Shown one piece after another: positions 1 through 11,509 of a DNA stretch of 64,000 bases. The notes under the pieces were generated by a model. It made no database searches, had not been told where the DNA came from, and worked only from the letters and a program-made list of their open reading frames with translations. A program made the position numbers and the translations under genes. Source of the stretch: Trachythela sp. YZ-2020 (lineage: Eukaryota > Cnidaria > Anthozoa > Malacalcyonacea > Clavulariidae); NCBI GenBank assembly GCA_016169945.1, contig JADLSH010000091.1, positions 1,426,001 to 1,490,000 of the forward strand. The letters are read 5' to 3'. How positions within the stretch are numbered: the stretch's first letter is position 1; every line of letters starts with the position of its first letter.

Positions 1-233
1 AAAAGTCTAAATGTTCCAAAGTTATTTATGTCCTTGCGCAAAAACAGCATATTTTGCGTGTACCAAACCGTGATGTAAGTAAGCCCTTACGCTCCCCTAC
101 AAATTATTTGTTTTCCCCGTAGGTATCCCCTACCCCTTACAAAACTCAATAATCCCCTACCGTAGGGGAAATCCCCTACGAGTGGCAGCCTTGCCTCGAG
201 CTCATTAAAATTCAGCGGGCTAAAATATATTTT

Positions 234-501
234 AGCTCGCTGTTTTTTTCATTTTAGCCCGCAAAATACGCCACAATGCCCGCTAAAATTATAATAAAAG
301 AATACTATGTAAGAAACAGAAAACGATTCGCGTGCGTTTATTGAGCTGTAATGCACATTGCACAAGAATGTTCCAATAACGTGCCTAGTAGATATAATTT
401 ACATGCAGGTATGACATTCAGTTACCTAAACTCTTATATTCTTACAATTTTAGCGGGCACTGTGGTGTATTTTGCGGGCTTAATTGAAAAAAACAGCGAG
501 T
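234..501. repeat. Foldback (MITE-like) element
   Basis: The segment 234-296 reappears in inverted form at 440-501 (core TTTTGCGGGC and GCGGGCA.TGTGG.GTATTTT) with few mismatches, leaving a roughly 140-base spacer. No ORF of note. It lies in intron or flank of the second vWA gene. Confidence 0.7.
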
Positions 502-984
502 GGAGCGACAGAAAACCATTGTTTACGTCTTTAGCCGGCGGCCGGCAAGTGTCTTTTTTACACTTTTAACGACAAAATGCATGGCTGAAAAATAAACTAA
601 GCAAAATTTATCGGATCTTCGAAGTTAAATGAGCAAGAATCCATTCCAAAAAGACGAGAAGACAATGTCTGTAGACTGTAGTGCCAGAAACTATTAATAT
701 AATTATACACAATGGCGAAGTGAATGGAAGTTTGTAGTTATGGTGCAATGAAACTAGCATTATTCAGCCAAACTCAGGCAATTGTACTAAACTAAATCAG
801 TCCATTTCTTGTTCAAATAATACTTATAATTTCTTTTTGTCTTTTGAAAACGGTTTCTGCTAAATATTTAAATAGTTTTTAAAATTTAGTAAATACAATG
901 CCGGCGTGCTGGCGGCACTGTTCATTTTATATTCTGCTTGCTGTATATTATTTATTTTCGTATGCCCTGTAAAATTACAATAAT
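502..984. other. No recognisable feature
   Basis: AT-rich sequence between two foldback repeats, downstream of the visible vWA exon; no open frame or motif recognised. Confidence 0.5.
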
Positions 985-1128
985 AGTAATACAGTTGATG
1001 TTCTTGGGTATAAATATGTTTGTGGCCCTCCTCAGAACTCATTTTAACCCTCGCTACGCTTGGGCTAAAATGAGTCTGACTCGGGTCAAAAAACATATTT
1101 ATGCCTGTGAACATCAACTATATTGTTA
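985..1128. repeat. Palindromic foldback element beside the vWA exon
   Basis: Inverted arms begin CAGTTGATGTTC (from 992) and end GAACATCAACT (to 1119), with TAAATATGTTT / AAACATATTTA inside and a short centre. It abuts the donor of the exon 1142-1445, within about 15 bases. Confidence 0.7.
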
Positions 1129-1141
1129 TATCAATACTTAC

Positions 1142-1445
1142 CAGTTCGCCTGCACGAAGCATCAACTAATTTATCCACGACTTTGTCCAACTCGTCCAAC
1201 TTTGCTGCAAACACAAGATATCGTGACGATGACCAGCGTTCAATGTAAGGTTTAAAATCATTAACCCGCTCTGGATAGCCACATGCCAAACCGATAATAG
1301 TAACATTCTTGATCTCCTTCAGTATCCTCGAATATGTATCAGCAATGTTTCTTTGATATATGGGATTTGGTTTTCCGTCGGTGAACAACAAAATAACGTC
1401 GCCTACCTTTCGACGGAAATTTCCCGGACTGGGCTCTTTAAACAC
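1142..1445 (-). CDS. vWA domain, second half (gene 3)
   Basis: Acceptor TTTTTAAAG, donor GTAAGT (phase 1). Reads VFKEPSPGNFRRKVGDVILL, FTDGKPN, NVTIIGLACGYPERV, LDELDKVVDKLVDASC. It has a ten-codon longer loop (QRNIADTYSRILKE) than its paralogue at 24351-24624. Confidence 0.8.
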
Positions 1446-3702
1446 CTTTAAAAATAAGTTGATGAATTGATTACCTGATTGACTGTTTGGTTAAAATTCC
1501 TGATTAGCCATTAGTTACGTAGTTTACCAACTAACTGGTTATTGATGAACGGTATTATGATTAAAAATGAGTAAATTGATTGATTAACTTATCGATTAAT
1601 TGAAAATCCATTGCTTGATTGATTGGCCATTCAGTTTTTTATAAAATAATCTGATGAAAAATTTCAGTTTAGACAAAGTTAACTCAGTTTCATGCAGAGT
1701 TGAATTTCTTGAAGTGTGTACAGTATTTACATTTTCTGCAGTATACAGAATTGAAGTCATTCACATATGTTATAATTGCCTGCAAGTACAATTCGGGAGC
1801 GAAATTATAAATGACATTTAAACATTATATAAACGTTTTGCCACGTAAAAAACACAAAATTTCACAAGATATAATTATTGTTTAGAAGTGAAAGTAAAGC
1901 CTGGTTTTCATATGACGCCGATGGTCGGCAATGCACTCATTGTCCATTGTTAGTGATCATTGAAGGAGAAAATGACTTCAGGTAGACAAAGGATTTTACT
2001 CGTCAATGATCTAAGACAATGGCACTGCGAAAGCATCGGCGACATATGAAAATCAGGCTTGAAGTTGTTTTTCAATACGACTGGGATAAATGAACCGATA
2101 CAAATTAAATCTCCGAGATTACTCATAAATGTTTTAAATGGCAACCATTTTGTGGGACGCCAAGCGCGCAAAGGATCACTTGCATGATACTACTAATAAC
2201 AAAAGTATTTATTTCAACACGATTAAATTGACAGCATAGCTGATGTGGTCGTGCATTTACATGGTTAACATATCTGTACACAAACTGTACTATTTATCTA
2301 TCACTATAATAATACTTTATTATAATATCCTATTCTACAATAATAAATATCTTACAGTTGCTATATCGCTTATGACGACAGTTTCTTAATTACTAGTTTA
2401 AACCTTTTAGTGTCATCTATTGCTCTTGTATTGTTATCTAGGGAGTTCCATAACACTGCTGCTTGGTACGAAATTGATTTCTTTAGAAAATCAGTCTTCG
2501 GCTTTGGAAGAGCGATAGTCAATTTTCTTCTTAAATTATAATTACTAAAATATTTTAAAAATAATGACTGTAGTGGAATAGGGGAATGACCATAATAACA
2601 ATTTTGTGCTAAAAATATCAATCTCTGAGAGTATAACTTCTCCAGAGGTTTCCAATTTGTTTGAGCCAGAACTTCCTCTGTTGGTGTTTGCAAATCCAAC
2701 TAGTAAATCAGTTTGGCCGCCCGTACATGTATACGCTCTAGTTCATCGAATAGGGTTTTTCCACATGATCCCCATATTACGAGCCCATATGTGATTGAGG
2801 GTAGTATAACTTTAAAGTAAAAGTCTGCCTTTGCCTTAATTGGTAAAAAATAAAAGGACTTTAAAAGATTCAGTTTTTGTGCGAATGACCTAGTTAGTTC
2901 AGTTACATGAACTTTCCACTTTAATTTACTATCTATTTCCATTCCTAAACATCTGGAAGACTCAACTTGTTTGAGGTAAATATTTCCTAATTTAATACCT
3001 TGCAATGGTCCCACGAATTTATCTCGCCCAAGTATCATGAATTCAGTTTTGTCCGGGTGTGGTGTTAAAAATTATTACAACACCACTCATATAGCTTACA
3101 TAGGACTCTATTGAGTGTTGTGGCAACAGAATCATGAGTTGGGCCAATTACATATATGGCGGTGTCATCAGCATACATATAGATATCCCCTTCATCATCA
3201 TCACAGATTTCAGGTAGGTCGTTACAATAGAGAGAGAACAGGATAGGGCCATACTCACTCTTTAAGCTGGAAACACACGAGGTTTTTGCGTGTGTATGTT
3301 GGGTATAAAAAAACTGAACTTTGCTTTCTTTGAACACTGGTCGCCCAATAGAGGATGGCTATTTATTACGGAGACTTTATACACAGGATTGACTTACATT
3401 ATCGTTTGCAAGCTTGAATGCTTTACCCGTGTAGGTACGTGCGCCCCCTAGATCCCTGTCATAGTCAAACTCATCCAGCCACCTTGTCAACTCTTCTGGC
3501 TCTGTTTTCGCCCCAACTTTCAACAATTCCCTAGTTTGGTCCTCAGATGAGAATGTGATGAAACCAAGATGCGTGCCTTCTTTTCCCACGTTCAACGTTT
3601 TATTATTGATAAGCTTCTTTAGGAATTCTTTCACCTTAGTGAAATATTTGCGGCCAATGGAATTGGAGTTGTCCCACAGCACGAGGATATCTTTGTTGCA
3701 TT
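1142..3702 (-). CDS. Second vWA gene (tandem paralogue, two exons seen)
   Basis: Two exons on the minus strand rebuild a vWA domain equivalent to that of the gene at 22855-47171, with the same intron position and the same phases (1 in, 0 inside, 1 out). MIDAS residues are present (DNSNS, ART in the middle, LFTDGK). The intron (1446-3397) holds a LINE and foldback elements. Stretches of intron also match the first gene (around 3262-3360 against 25150-25210 and 42836-42860), showing a segmental duplication. The rest of the gene lies left of the window. Confidence 0.75.
1446..1895. other. vWA intron, low-complexity AT-rich
   Basis: Degenerate GATTGATTGATT-like stretches (1460-1640), as also found next to the homologous exon at 24625-24780, so it is probably part of the original duplication. 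Nothing coding. Confidence 0.5.
1896..2060. mobile_element. MITE with AAGCCTGGTTTTCATATG-type ends
   Basis: Terminal inverted repeats AAGCCTGGTTTTCATATG.CGCCGATG (left) and CATCGGCGACATATGAAAATCAGGCTT (right) enclose about 110 bases. A related but different element is at 21599-21750 (AAGCC.G.TTTCCAT ends). Confidence 0.7.
2285..3262 (-). mobile_element. 5'-truncated CR1/jockey-like LINE
   Basis: Minus-strand frames give YGPILFSLYCNDLPEI with MYADDTAIYV (RT catalytic YADD) at about 3065-3260, LGMEIDSKLKWKVHV to ERIHVRAAKLIY at 2700-3038, and the terminal FLKKSISYQAAVLWNSLDNN at 2370-2560, with shifts between frames. An AATAAAG lies near the 3' end. It sits inside the vWA intron. The junction near 3262 is where similarity to the paralogous intron begins. 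Confidence 0.75.
3398..3702 (-). CDS. vWA domain, first half (gene 3)
   Basis: Acceptor AATTTAG, donor GTAAGT. Reads CNKDILVLWDNSNSIGRKYF, GTHLGFITFSSEDQTREL, LGGARTYTGKAFKLANDN. Complete MIDAS DxSxS and Thr. Closely parallels 42904-43205. Confidence 0.8.
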
Positions 3703-4402
3703 CTAAATTATATACGATGTATTTGTTTATCATCATGGTTGAAAGATCACAATAATATATCTCAAACTCATTAATTATTTGCGAGGAAATTATGATACTG
3801 GATACCTATGCTATATATTAAAGGGCAACTGAGAGTGTAGAATCGCATACATTTGAAATTTGGCGTTATGGGACCTTGCAGGTATAATTATGATCGTGAT
3901 TAATCTTTCTTACATTCTAAAAATATCTAAACAAATGATTTTAAGGTAAATGAGACCAGATATAATTATACAATATATTTCGTGCAATATGTAAGTATAA
4001 GATACCAGTGGAAAGCGTATTGGTGTATCTAACTATAATTAGCATTCTCAGTAGTCGTTCGTATGTGATTTAGTGACAGGGGCGGATCTAGGGGTAGTCA
4101 AACTAGTCACGCGACTAAGGTAAAAATTGCGCAGATATAAAAAAACATAGTCCAGTTGTAATATTTCATGCAGCGGCAGCCGACAGTGAAGTACTTAATA
4201 TTCATAAATACTCCAGTTATCAATTTCGTGCAGCGTCCGCGCCTGCAGTAAAAAAATCAAAATAGCGGTTATTTGCGGTTGGTCAAAAGGTCATTTATTT
4301 TATTATAATTATATAGTTGTTATATTGGCATTTGTTGTATTATTTGTATCAGCCAAGGTATTGCTGATGTATTTTTATCGATCGAACCAAATATTAATAC
4401 TA
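3703..4402. other. Intron/flank, no gene seen
   Basis: AT-rich; from about 4080 a GGGGCGGATCTAGGGG stretch resembles the end of a MITE, but I find no partner terminus. No coding evidence. Confidence 0.4.
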
Positions 4403-5025
4403 CAGTCGAACCTCCCGTAAGCGGACACCCTCGGGACCACGACCTGGTGTCCGCTTACGGGAGGTGTCCGCTTATGAGAGGTTGGTTAATATTTAACTGA
4501 TTACGTAATTGTTGAAACATGATTCTTTTAATGATGTTAATATGACTATATTATTGACAGCTATTATTGCAAATTTACTCTAAAAACCCAACCGTAAAAC
4601 CTTTGTGTCCCTAGATTATATACAAACATTACCAATTTAATATCTATATTGCCGTTGTAAATATGAGACTATAGTTCAGCTAAGATGGCTTGAAAAAATC
4701 TGTTATGTGCGCTTGCTTTTGTCCCGCCAAACACAATAACACAATATATCAAACACATATGTTTCTATTCTAATACTGTATTAAGTCAACTAGGCGGCAT
4801 AATTATTAATTTAACAGAAAATAAATCAAGCGTGTCCGCTTACAAGAGGTTATAATGTTGTTTGGGAAGGTTGTTTTGGTGTCCGCGTCCGCTTACGTGA
4901 GGTGTCCGCCTAGGAGAGGTTGTAAATATAGTAATATAATAGCGTATTGGCCGCGACCCAAAAACAGTGTCCGCGTACAAGAGGTGTCCGCTTCCGGGAG
5001 GTGTCCGTAAGTAGAGGTTCGACTG
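4403..5025. mobile_element. TA-target DNA transposon/MITE (Tc1-mariner/Tigger-like ends)
   Basis: Ends CAGTCGAACCTC and GAGGTTCGACTG are perfect inverted repeats, flanked on both sides by TA. Variants of GTCCGCTTAC.GGAGGT recur inside near both ends (4430-4480, 4830-4920, 4965-5010), making subterminal repeats. No transposase frame in 623 bases, so it is non-autonomous. Confidence 0.8.
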
Positions 5026-5269
5026 TACACAAGAGTATTAACACAAATTGTTATGTCGAAATTTTGAGTCTTTGACCGCATGGTTTGGTGTTACGCTGTT
5101 TGTAATACGATATCTAGAAGCATAATATATGGCAGTTTGTGTTTCCTAGGCATGCTGACGAGCCATGATATGGGGCGAAATATATGGCAAACGTGCGGTG
5201 CCAGTGTGGTTAGAGTATAGCAAATACGGCGGTTGACTGTTGTGTAAAATTACCTGAAAAATACAATGA
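5026..5269. other. Spacer with one copy of a 33-bp direct repeat
   Basis: 5148-5180 (GGCATGCTGACGAGCCATGA...) is repeated at 5339-5371 with one or two differences, bracketing the hammerhead-like palindrome. Confidence 0.6.
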
Positions 5270-5300
5270 GAACTTCGACGTTTCGAGCGAAGGCCCTACT

Positions 5301-5339
5301 AACTTCCAGACGAAGGGCCTTCGCTCGAAACGTCGAAGT
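5301..5339 (+). ncRNA. Hammerhead-ribozyme-like motif (degenerate core)
   Basis: Layout: stem I ACTTC...GAAGT; core CAGACGA (consensus CTGANGA, so one change); stem II GGGC/GCTC around a CTTC loop; then GAAA and ACGT-C, where GTC would be the cleavage triplet. Stem III is only the self-complementary ACGT, as described for Penelope-type retroelement hammerheads that work as dimers. An inverted partial copy lies at 5270-5297, so the whole is a palindrome, and a third decayed copy is at 5757-5796 (minus). Cleavage is unlikely with the altered core. Confidence 0.5.
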
Positions 5340-5659
5340 AGGCATGCTGATGAGCCATGATATGGGGCGAAACAGTCATTTTATTGATAAGCCAAAAACA
5401 ATCGCGCGTCCCCCTCCCCTCCCCACCGAAAAAAATATGCTCTCCCCCTGGGGGTATTGGAACCAAAATTTTTTTACTAACGTACGAAAATTCCTAGATC
5501 CGGGTGAATATGTGATTTAATTTTTGAAATTTGATGCAGGAATGAGCTTCACAAATAGGAAATCTTTATATAAAAATCTTTATATATAAAAATCTTTATC
5601 AGTTTATCTAATTTGAATAACAAAAGTCTATTGTATTTCAGTATGATCAATTTTTGCTT

Positions 5660-6200
5660 TAGCCAGTATTCGGCTCGTGCAGTCACGCGAGAATATTCAG
5701 TCATGCTAAATTTTACGGGTCTTTTGGATCAATCTACCTGACGTATTCAATATAAGAACTTCGACGTTCCGAGCGAAGCCCTTCGTCTGGAATTTAGTAG
5801 CGTGGACACTATACCTACACTAGCACCACACGTTCGCCATGCTAAATTTCCCCTATTTTTGGTGGCATTATCGTGAATTTCATCAAAGTGCCCTTATTTA
5901 TTTCGCTTATATCTCGCAAAAAAACTAAAAGTTATAAGACAAGCTACATCGCGCTAGAATCCTTGAACAACAAGGAGTATTTTGGTGTATAGTTTGTTGT
6001 TTTAACATACGTCTAGAACTCGCGTTATTTGGGAAACTTGGCATATTGCATTTTATTTTATATGAAAAGTCAGCCCTATCTATAATCGACTGCCGGATAT
6101 ATATAGCTAGTCAGTGATGCGCCTAATGCCTTCAAATATTGCCAGTATTCTGTCATTCTCGATCATTGCGCGCGATGCCCAAACTTACTAAAAGCATAAT
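5660..6200. repeat. Dispersed repeat, related to 58362-59091
   Basis: Begins TATTCGGCTCGTGCAGTCACG. The part 5838-6050 matches the reverse complement of 58865-59060 (for example GCTAGAATCCTTGAACAAC and TATAGTTTGTTGTTTTA). The decayed hammerhead copy lies within it. Confidence 0.6.
5757..5796 (-). ncRNA. Second hammerhead-like copy, decayed
   Basis: Minus strand reads TTCCAGACGAAGGGCTTCGC then GGAACGTCGAAGTT; the essential GAAA is GGAA. Same family as 5301-5339. Confidence 0.4.
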
Positions 6201-6499
6201 ATAAAAACAAAATATTTATGTTTGAGGCGAACTAGCTATAAGCGATGCTGAGATACATAGTATGAATTTAAATACACATACACTGATGGAAAATGACTAT
6301 TTACTCTTGTGCTAAACTACTGACGGGGCACTGCATTTCAGTACTGTGTCTGGTTAGCTTGAATTTGTTGAAGAAAATGGTAGAACGTATTACGAGTTGT
6401 GACGTCACTTGCTCTATGAATTCATTATTAATTTTTGCGGACGTATATTATACCTGGTTTTGTACCTTCATTTTCTGTGAACGGTTCAAAGATTGGTAT
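6200..6499. other. No recognisable feature
   Basis: Unique-looking AT-rich DNA left of satellite B. I looked here for the missing left terminus (AGTAGTAATA) of element B and did not find it. Confidence 0.5.
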
Positions 6500-6984
6500 G
6501 ATTGTATGATATCCTAAGATACTCTATGAGATCCTAAGATGATATTCTAGGATATTGTATGATATTCTAAGATACTGTACGTTATCCTAAGATACTGTAT
6601 AATATCGTAAGATACAGTATGATATCCTAAGATACTCTGTGACATCCTAAAATGATATCCTAAGATACTGTATGATATCCCAAGATGATATCCTAAAATG
6701 ATACCCTAAGATATTGTATGATATCCTAAAATGATATCCTAAGATACTGTATGATATCCTAAAATGTTATCCTAAGATACTGTATGACATCTTAAGATAC
6801 TCTATGATATCCTAAAATGATATCCTAAGATACTGTATGATATCCTAAGATGATATCTTAAGATACTGTATGATATCCTAAGATACTGTATGATATCCTA
6901 AGATGATATCCTAAAATAATATCCTAAGATAAGGAAGATAAAATAAGGGAGATAAAGATAAGAAAGATAAATCCCTTTCTCCAA

Positions 6985-7560
6985 GCCTAATTCTGTAACT
7001 CTAACCATCTCTCTAACCCTACCCTCTCTCTAACCCTAACCCTTTCTCTTACCTAATTCTTTCTCTAACTCTAACCCTAACTCTTTCTTTAACTCTAACC
7101 CTCTCTCTAACCCTACCCCTCTCTCTAACCCTAACCCTTTCTCTAACCTTAACTCTTTCTCTAACTCTAACCCTAACTCTTTCTTTAACTCGAACCCTTT
7201 CTCTAACCCTACCCCTCTCTCTAACCATAACCTTTTCTCTCACCCTAACCTTCTCTCTAACTCTAACCCTAACTCTAATATTTACGCTAAGTCTTGCTCT
7301 AACAACAAGGTTAAGCGGCTGTGCCCATTAACTAGAGCAAGACATAGTGTAAATATTAGAGGTAGGTTTAGAGTTAGAGAGAAGGTTAGGGTGAGGGTTA
7401 GAGAAAGGATTGGTTTAGAGAGAGGGGTAGGGTTAGAGAAAGAGTTAGAGTTAAAGAAAGAGTTAGGGTTAGAGCTAGAGAAAGAGTTAAGGTTAGAGAA
7501 AAGGTTAGGGTTAGAGAGAGGGTTAGAGTTAGAAAATTAGGGTTAGAGAAAGGAATTTAT
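6985..7560. repeat. Head-to-head degenerate telomere-like repeats
   Basis: Left arm is rich in CTCTAACCCTAACCCTTT, right arm in the reverse complement GGTTAGGGTTAGAGA. The arms mirror each other down to TAATATTTAC.CTAAGTCTTG at the centre. The order CCCTAA then TTAGGG is the opposite of a telomere fusion. Confidence 0.7.
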
Positions 7561-7944
7561 CTCTCTTACCTTTATCTCCCTTATTTTAGCTTCCTTATCT
7601 TAGGATATCATTTTAGGATATCATCTTAAGGTATCATAGAGTATCTTAGGATATCATCTTGGGATATATCACACAGTATCTTAGGATATAATTTCAGGAT
7701 ATCATGGAATATCTAAGATGTCATAGAGTAACTTAGGATATCATTTTAGGATATCATACAGTATCTTAGGATATCATTTTAGGATATCATACAGTATCTT
7801 AGGATATCATCTTAGGATATCATACAGTATCTTAGGATATCATTTTAGGATATCATAGAGTATCTTAAGGTATCATAGAGTATCTTAGGATATCATTTCA
7901 GGATATCATACAATATCTTAGGATATCATTTTAGGATAATCTCA

Positions 7945-9187
7945 TAGATCATAATAGATTGCTTGAAAATATGCAGGACATTGGTGTTAGACCGGCATTG
8001 GTGAAGTGGTTTGCGAGCTATCTAAGTAAAAGATCCCACTTCACAAAATTTGGATTTGAAGAATCAGATTTCGAGACAGTGAATGGCGGTGTACCACAGG
8101 GGAGTAAACTGGGCCCAGTGGCTTTTGTTGTACAAATCAATAAATTACCCCAACTTATAAAACAAAACATTGAATCGGTATTACAGAGAAGAAGCGACGA
8201 TCATGTTATAATTGACGAGGACACAATCCTCTTTATGGATGATACAACAATGTACGAAGTAATAAATGTACGTGATCTTATTTCGGGTACGCAAATTGGC
8301 AATGCCCAAGGATAAAGTCGCCGAAATAATGTGTTTTACAGCCAATGAAAGCATGGAGTTAAACTTTAAAAAATGCAAGGAAATGGTGATAGATTTTCGC
8401 CGAAATAAAACTGTTATTCCCTCAATAGAAATTGATGGTCATGTCTTTGCAAGGGTAAAAACCTATAAACTCCTTGGTTTATGGATCGATGACAACCTTA
8501 AATGGAGTACTAATACAGGCTACATTGTAAAAAAAGCAGCAAAACGACTTTTCTGTCTAAAGATTCTTAAGGGTTATCAGGCACCAAAGGAGGATTTAAA
8601 GATCTTTTATACCACAGTTATAAGATCAACACTTGAGTACGGAGCGCAAATCTGGCACAGCAGCTTGACGAACGAACAATGCCAGGAAATTGAAAGAATC
8701 CAAAAGCGTGCTTTGCGGATTATTTATCCGGGAGTGGACTACGAAAGAGCATTAGAGGAAAGCAACCTCAAAACACTTAGAAGTCGCAGAGATGACATGT
8801 GCATAAAGCTGGTTAAGAATATGGTCGATCCTGCGCACAAATTGCATACGCTGTTGCCGGAAACAATTGATGAGATAAGAACGAGAGAGACAAGAATAAA
8901 TGGAAAGAATTTTTATAATTTTAAATGTAGGACAGAACGGTTCAGGAAAAGTCCAATTGTATATTCTATAGACAGATACAACTCGACATTGAACTATTCT
9001 TAATATTTAAACTTTTAGAAACCCTTTAAAAGCATTTTTGCTAATATTAGATAAAGGATAAACATATTTTAAGCATTTTTGTATTTTTCTATTTTAACCT
9101 GATCATTATCACATTGTTGTAATGCATGTTGTAATTTAGTTAATTAGTAACTACTAAATGTGCAATAGAGGAATAATAATAATAATA
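7945..9187 (+). mobile_element. 5'-truncated CR1-like LINE inside satellite B
   Basis: RT fragments: WFASYLSKRSHFTKFGF, GGVPQGSKLGPVAF (motif B), LFMDDTTMYEV (FMDD in place of YADD), then in a shifted frame FNFKKC-type region LNFKKCKEMVIDFRRN, LGLWIDDNLKW, and the tail EYGAQIWHSSLTNEQCQEIE to 9003. A single frameshift near 8290-8310 separates the two ORFs. It ends in (AAT)n at 9170-9187, followed at once by satellite, so the insertion point is clear. Confidence 0.82.
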
Positions 9188-10299
9188 TCATCTTAGGATA
9201 TCATACAGTATATTAGGATATCATTTTAGAATATCATAGAGTATCTTGGAGTATCTTAATATATCATAGAGTATCTTAGGATATCATTTTAGGATATCAT
9301 CTTAGGATATCATACAGTATCTTAGGATATTATTTTAAGATATCATAGAGTATCTTAGGATATCATTTTAGGATATCATCTTAGGATATCATACAGTATC
9401 TTAGGATATTATTTTAAGATATCATAGAGTATCTTAGGATATCATTTTAGGATATCATCTTAGGATATCATACAGTATCTTAGGATATCATTTTAGGATA
9501 TCATAGAGTATCTTAAGATGTCATAGAGTAACTTAGGATATAATTTTAGGATATCATACAGTCTCTTACGATATCATTTTAGGATATCATACAGTATCTT
9601 AAGATATCATTTTAGGATATCATCTTAGGATATCATACAGTATATTAGAATATCGTTTTAGAATATCATAGAGTATCTTGGAGTATCTTAAGATATCATA
9701 GAGTATCTTAGGATATCATTTTAGGATATCACCTTAGGATATCGTATACATGCAGTATCTTAGGATATCATTTTAGGATATCATAGAGTATCTTAAGATG
9801 TTATAGAGTAACTTAGGATATAATTTTAGGATATCATACAGTATCTTAGGATATCATCTTAGGATATCATACAGTATCTTAGGATATAATTTTAGGATAT
9901 CATACAATATCTTAGGATATCATCTTAGGATATCATACAGTATCTTAGGATATTATTTTAGGATATCATAGAGTATCCTAAGATATCATAGAGTATCTTA
10001 AGATATCATTTTAGGATATCATACAATATCTTAGGATATCATACTGTATCTTAGGATATCATACAGTCTCTTAGGGTATGGTAGAGTATCTTAGAATATC
10101 ATACAATATCTTAGAATATCACCTTAGGATCTCATAGAGTATCTTAGGATATAATTTTAGGATATCATCTTACAAAAGTAAAATCTGATTGCTTATAGTT
10201 ATCTAGTTCGTGTTCACTCAGGCATATCTGGGGAGATGATTGTTTGGCTGTGTTAATGACCGGGGTAATGATTTAAAGTACAAAATGTACTATGCAAAA

Positions 10300-11509
10300 C
10301 TAGATTTAATTGCTTTCACCTAACAAACATGGCAACGCATAGAATTGTGTTAGCTTTCTGTTTTAAATTTGTCGTATATATGTCTCGCTGCTTTTACATA
10401 GTCTAATGTCAAGTGTATTATTGTTTGTAATCGCAATATTGGTAATAAAATGAAAGCGTTGACTTTTATACCTTTAAGAGTTACGTTTATATTTTCGCTT
10501 GGCAAACATGATCATGTACTTGTATTGCTCTATAAGACTTTAGCGACGCTTACATATACTATGCCAATAAATCCTTTGAGATCTTCTTGTTTTGGATCTC
10601 TATATTTACAGTTTACTAGATACGAGAAGATATTTATTACTAACAAGGAGTTTATAGATCCAAAATTTTACCATGCCCATCGCTTACCTCAGGGGCGTAG
10701 AAACGTATTCAATATTGGGGGGGCCCAAGCTCACGAGCGAAATTTTTTTCAAATTTGAAGCCCCCAGATCGCCGGAAACGGCCGTTTCAGAGTCTTATCT
10801 ACCTCTTTTAGTTAGCTTGTTCAGGGAACTAAGCTGTTTCCATCATTTTCATGAAAATTATTTTATTTTTGGGGGGGCCGAAAGATATTCCGGCCCCCCC
10901 TCATATAATATTGGGGGGGGCGCGGCCCCCTCGGCCCCCCCGTTTCCTACGCCACTGGCTTACCTTTTGTGATGAAATTGCAAACTAAGCATAAAACTAT
11001 TATTTTTCCCAAACGCGTCCCGGTTGCTTGGGTGACCGCGCGTAATATTTTTCCAATTTATCAATAAGAATCCTTTGACTTAATCCATTAATGAGTTAAG
11101 CTATTGTGTCTATAGTTTACATTAGCGACAAATATATCAAAATATTTATGTGTCTAACGCTCAAATGCTTGTAAATCTCGCTTGCCTGTAGATTTCACTA
11201 AATAAACGCTTGAAACTTCAACGTTTAAATCCTTGTAAGAGGTATATTTGTAATATAAGCATTCGATATATTGGTCTTTATTATAAAGTATGTTTATGAA
11301 ATTATCAGGTTTGGAAAAACGGAAAACGCTGAACTCAGCAAAATTCACAGTGATTTGTGACGTTATACTAATGAGGGTTGAGAGAATATGTCAAAGGAGT
11401 AGGACCGAGTTGCATAATTAATTAATGTTTATGCTAATGATCATGCGGCCCCTCACGCAACCTCACGCCATCTCAAAAATCCGGCCTCAACGGTACCTAT
11501 ATTACTACT
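10300..11509 (+). mobile_element. Polinton-type terminal repeat of element B (right end)
   Basis: Homologous, in the same orientation, to the right terminal repeat of element A (about 37890-39093): shared landmarks are ACGCATA.AATTGTGTT, CGCTTGGCAAA, TTGAC/CTTAATCC.TTAATGAGT, ATCAGGTTTGG and the end TATATTACTACT at 11498-11509. An hAT MITE (10690-10957) is inserted in it. The next six bases are AAGCAC; no left terminus with a matching duplication was found. Confidence 0.7.
10690..10957. mobile_element. hAT-type MITE, 8-bp TSD GCTTACCT
   Basis: Ends CAGGGGCGTAGAAACG and CGTTTCCTACGCCACTG are imperfect inverted repeats, flanked by identical GCTTACCT at 10682-10689 and 10958-10965. G/C homopolymer blocks inside pair with each other. 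Non-coding. Confidence 0.88.

Larger units (their letters stand above)
6500..10170. repeat. Satellite B, palindromic, EcoRV-rich monomer
   Basis: Built from variants of a roughly 20-base unit (GATATCCTAAGATACTGTAT). It runs in one orientation at 6500-6930 and in the reverse orientation at 7600-7944 and 9187-10170. Between the arms lie degenerate telomere-like repeats (6985-7290 and inverted 7340-7560) around a 31-base spacer at 7302-7332. A LINE (7945-9187) interrupts the right arm. It abuts the terminal repeat of element B on the right. Confidence 0.85.

Noticed and set aside
860..1255. Similar ORFs on opposite strands
   Set aside because: They are the two faces of the palindrome at 985-1128, not genes.
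7049..7243. Arg/Val/Glu-rich ORF
   Set aside because: It is a translation of the degenerate CTAACC repeat; the repetitive composition mirrors the DNA.
6985..7560. Telomere-telomere fusion
   Set aside because: A fusion would read TTAGGG then CCCTAA. Here the order is reversed.
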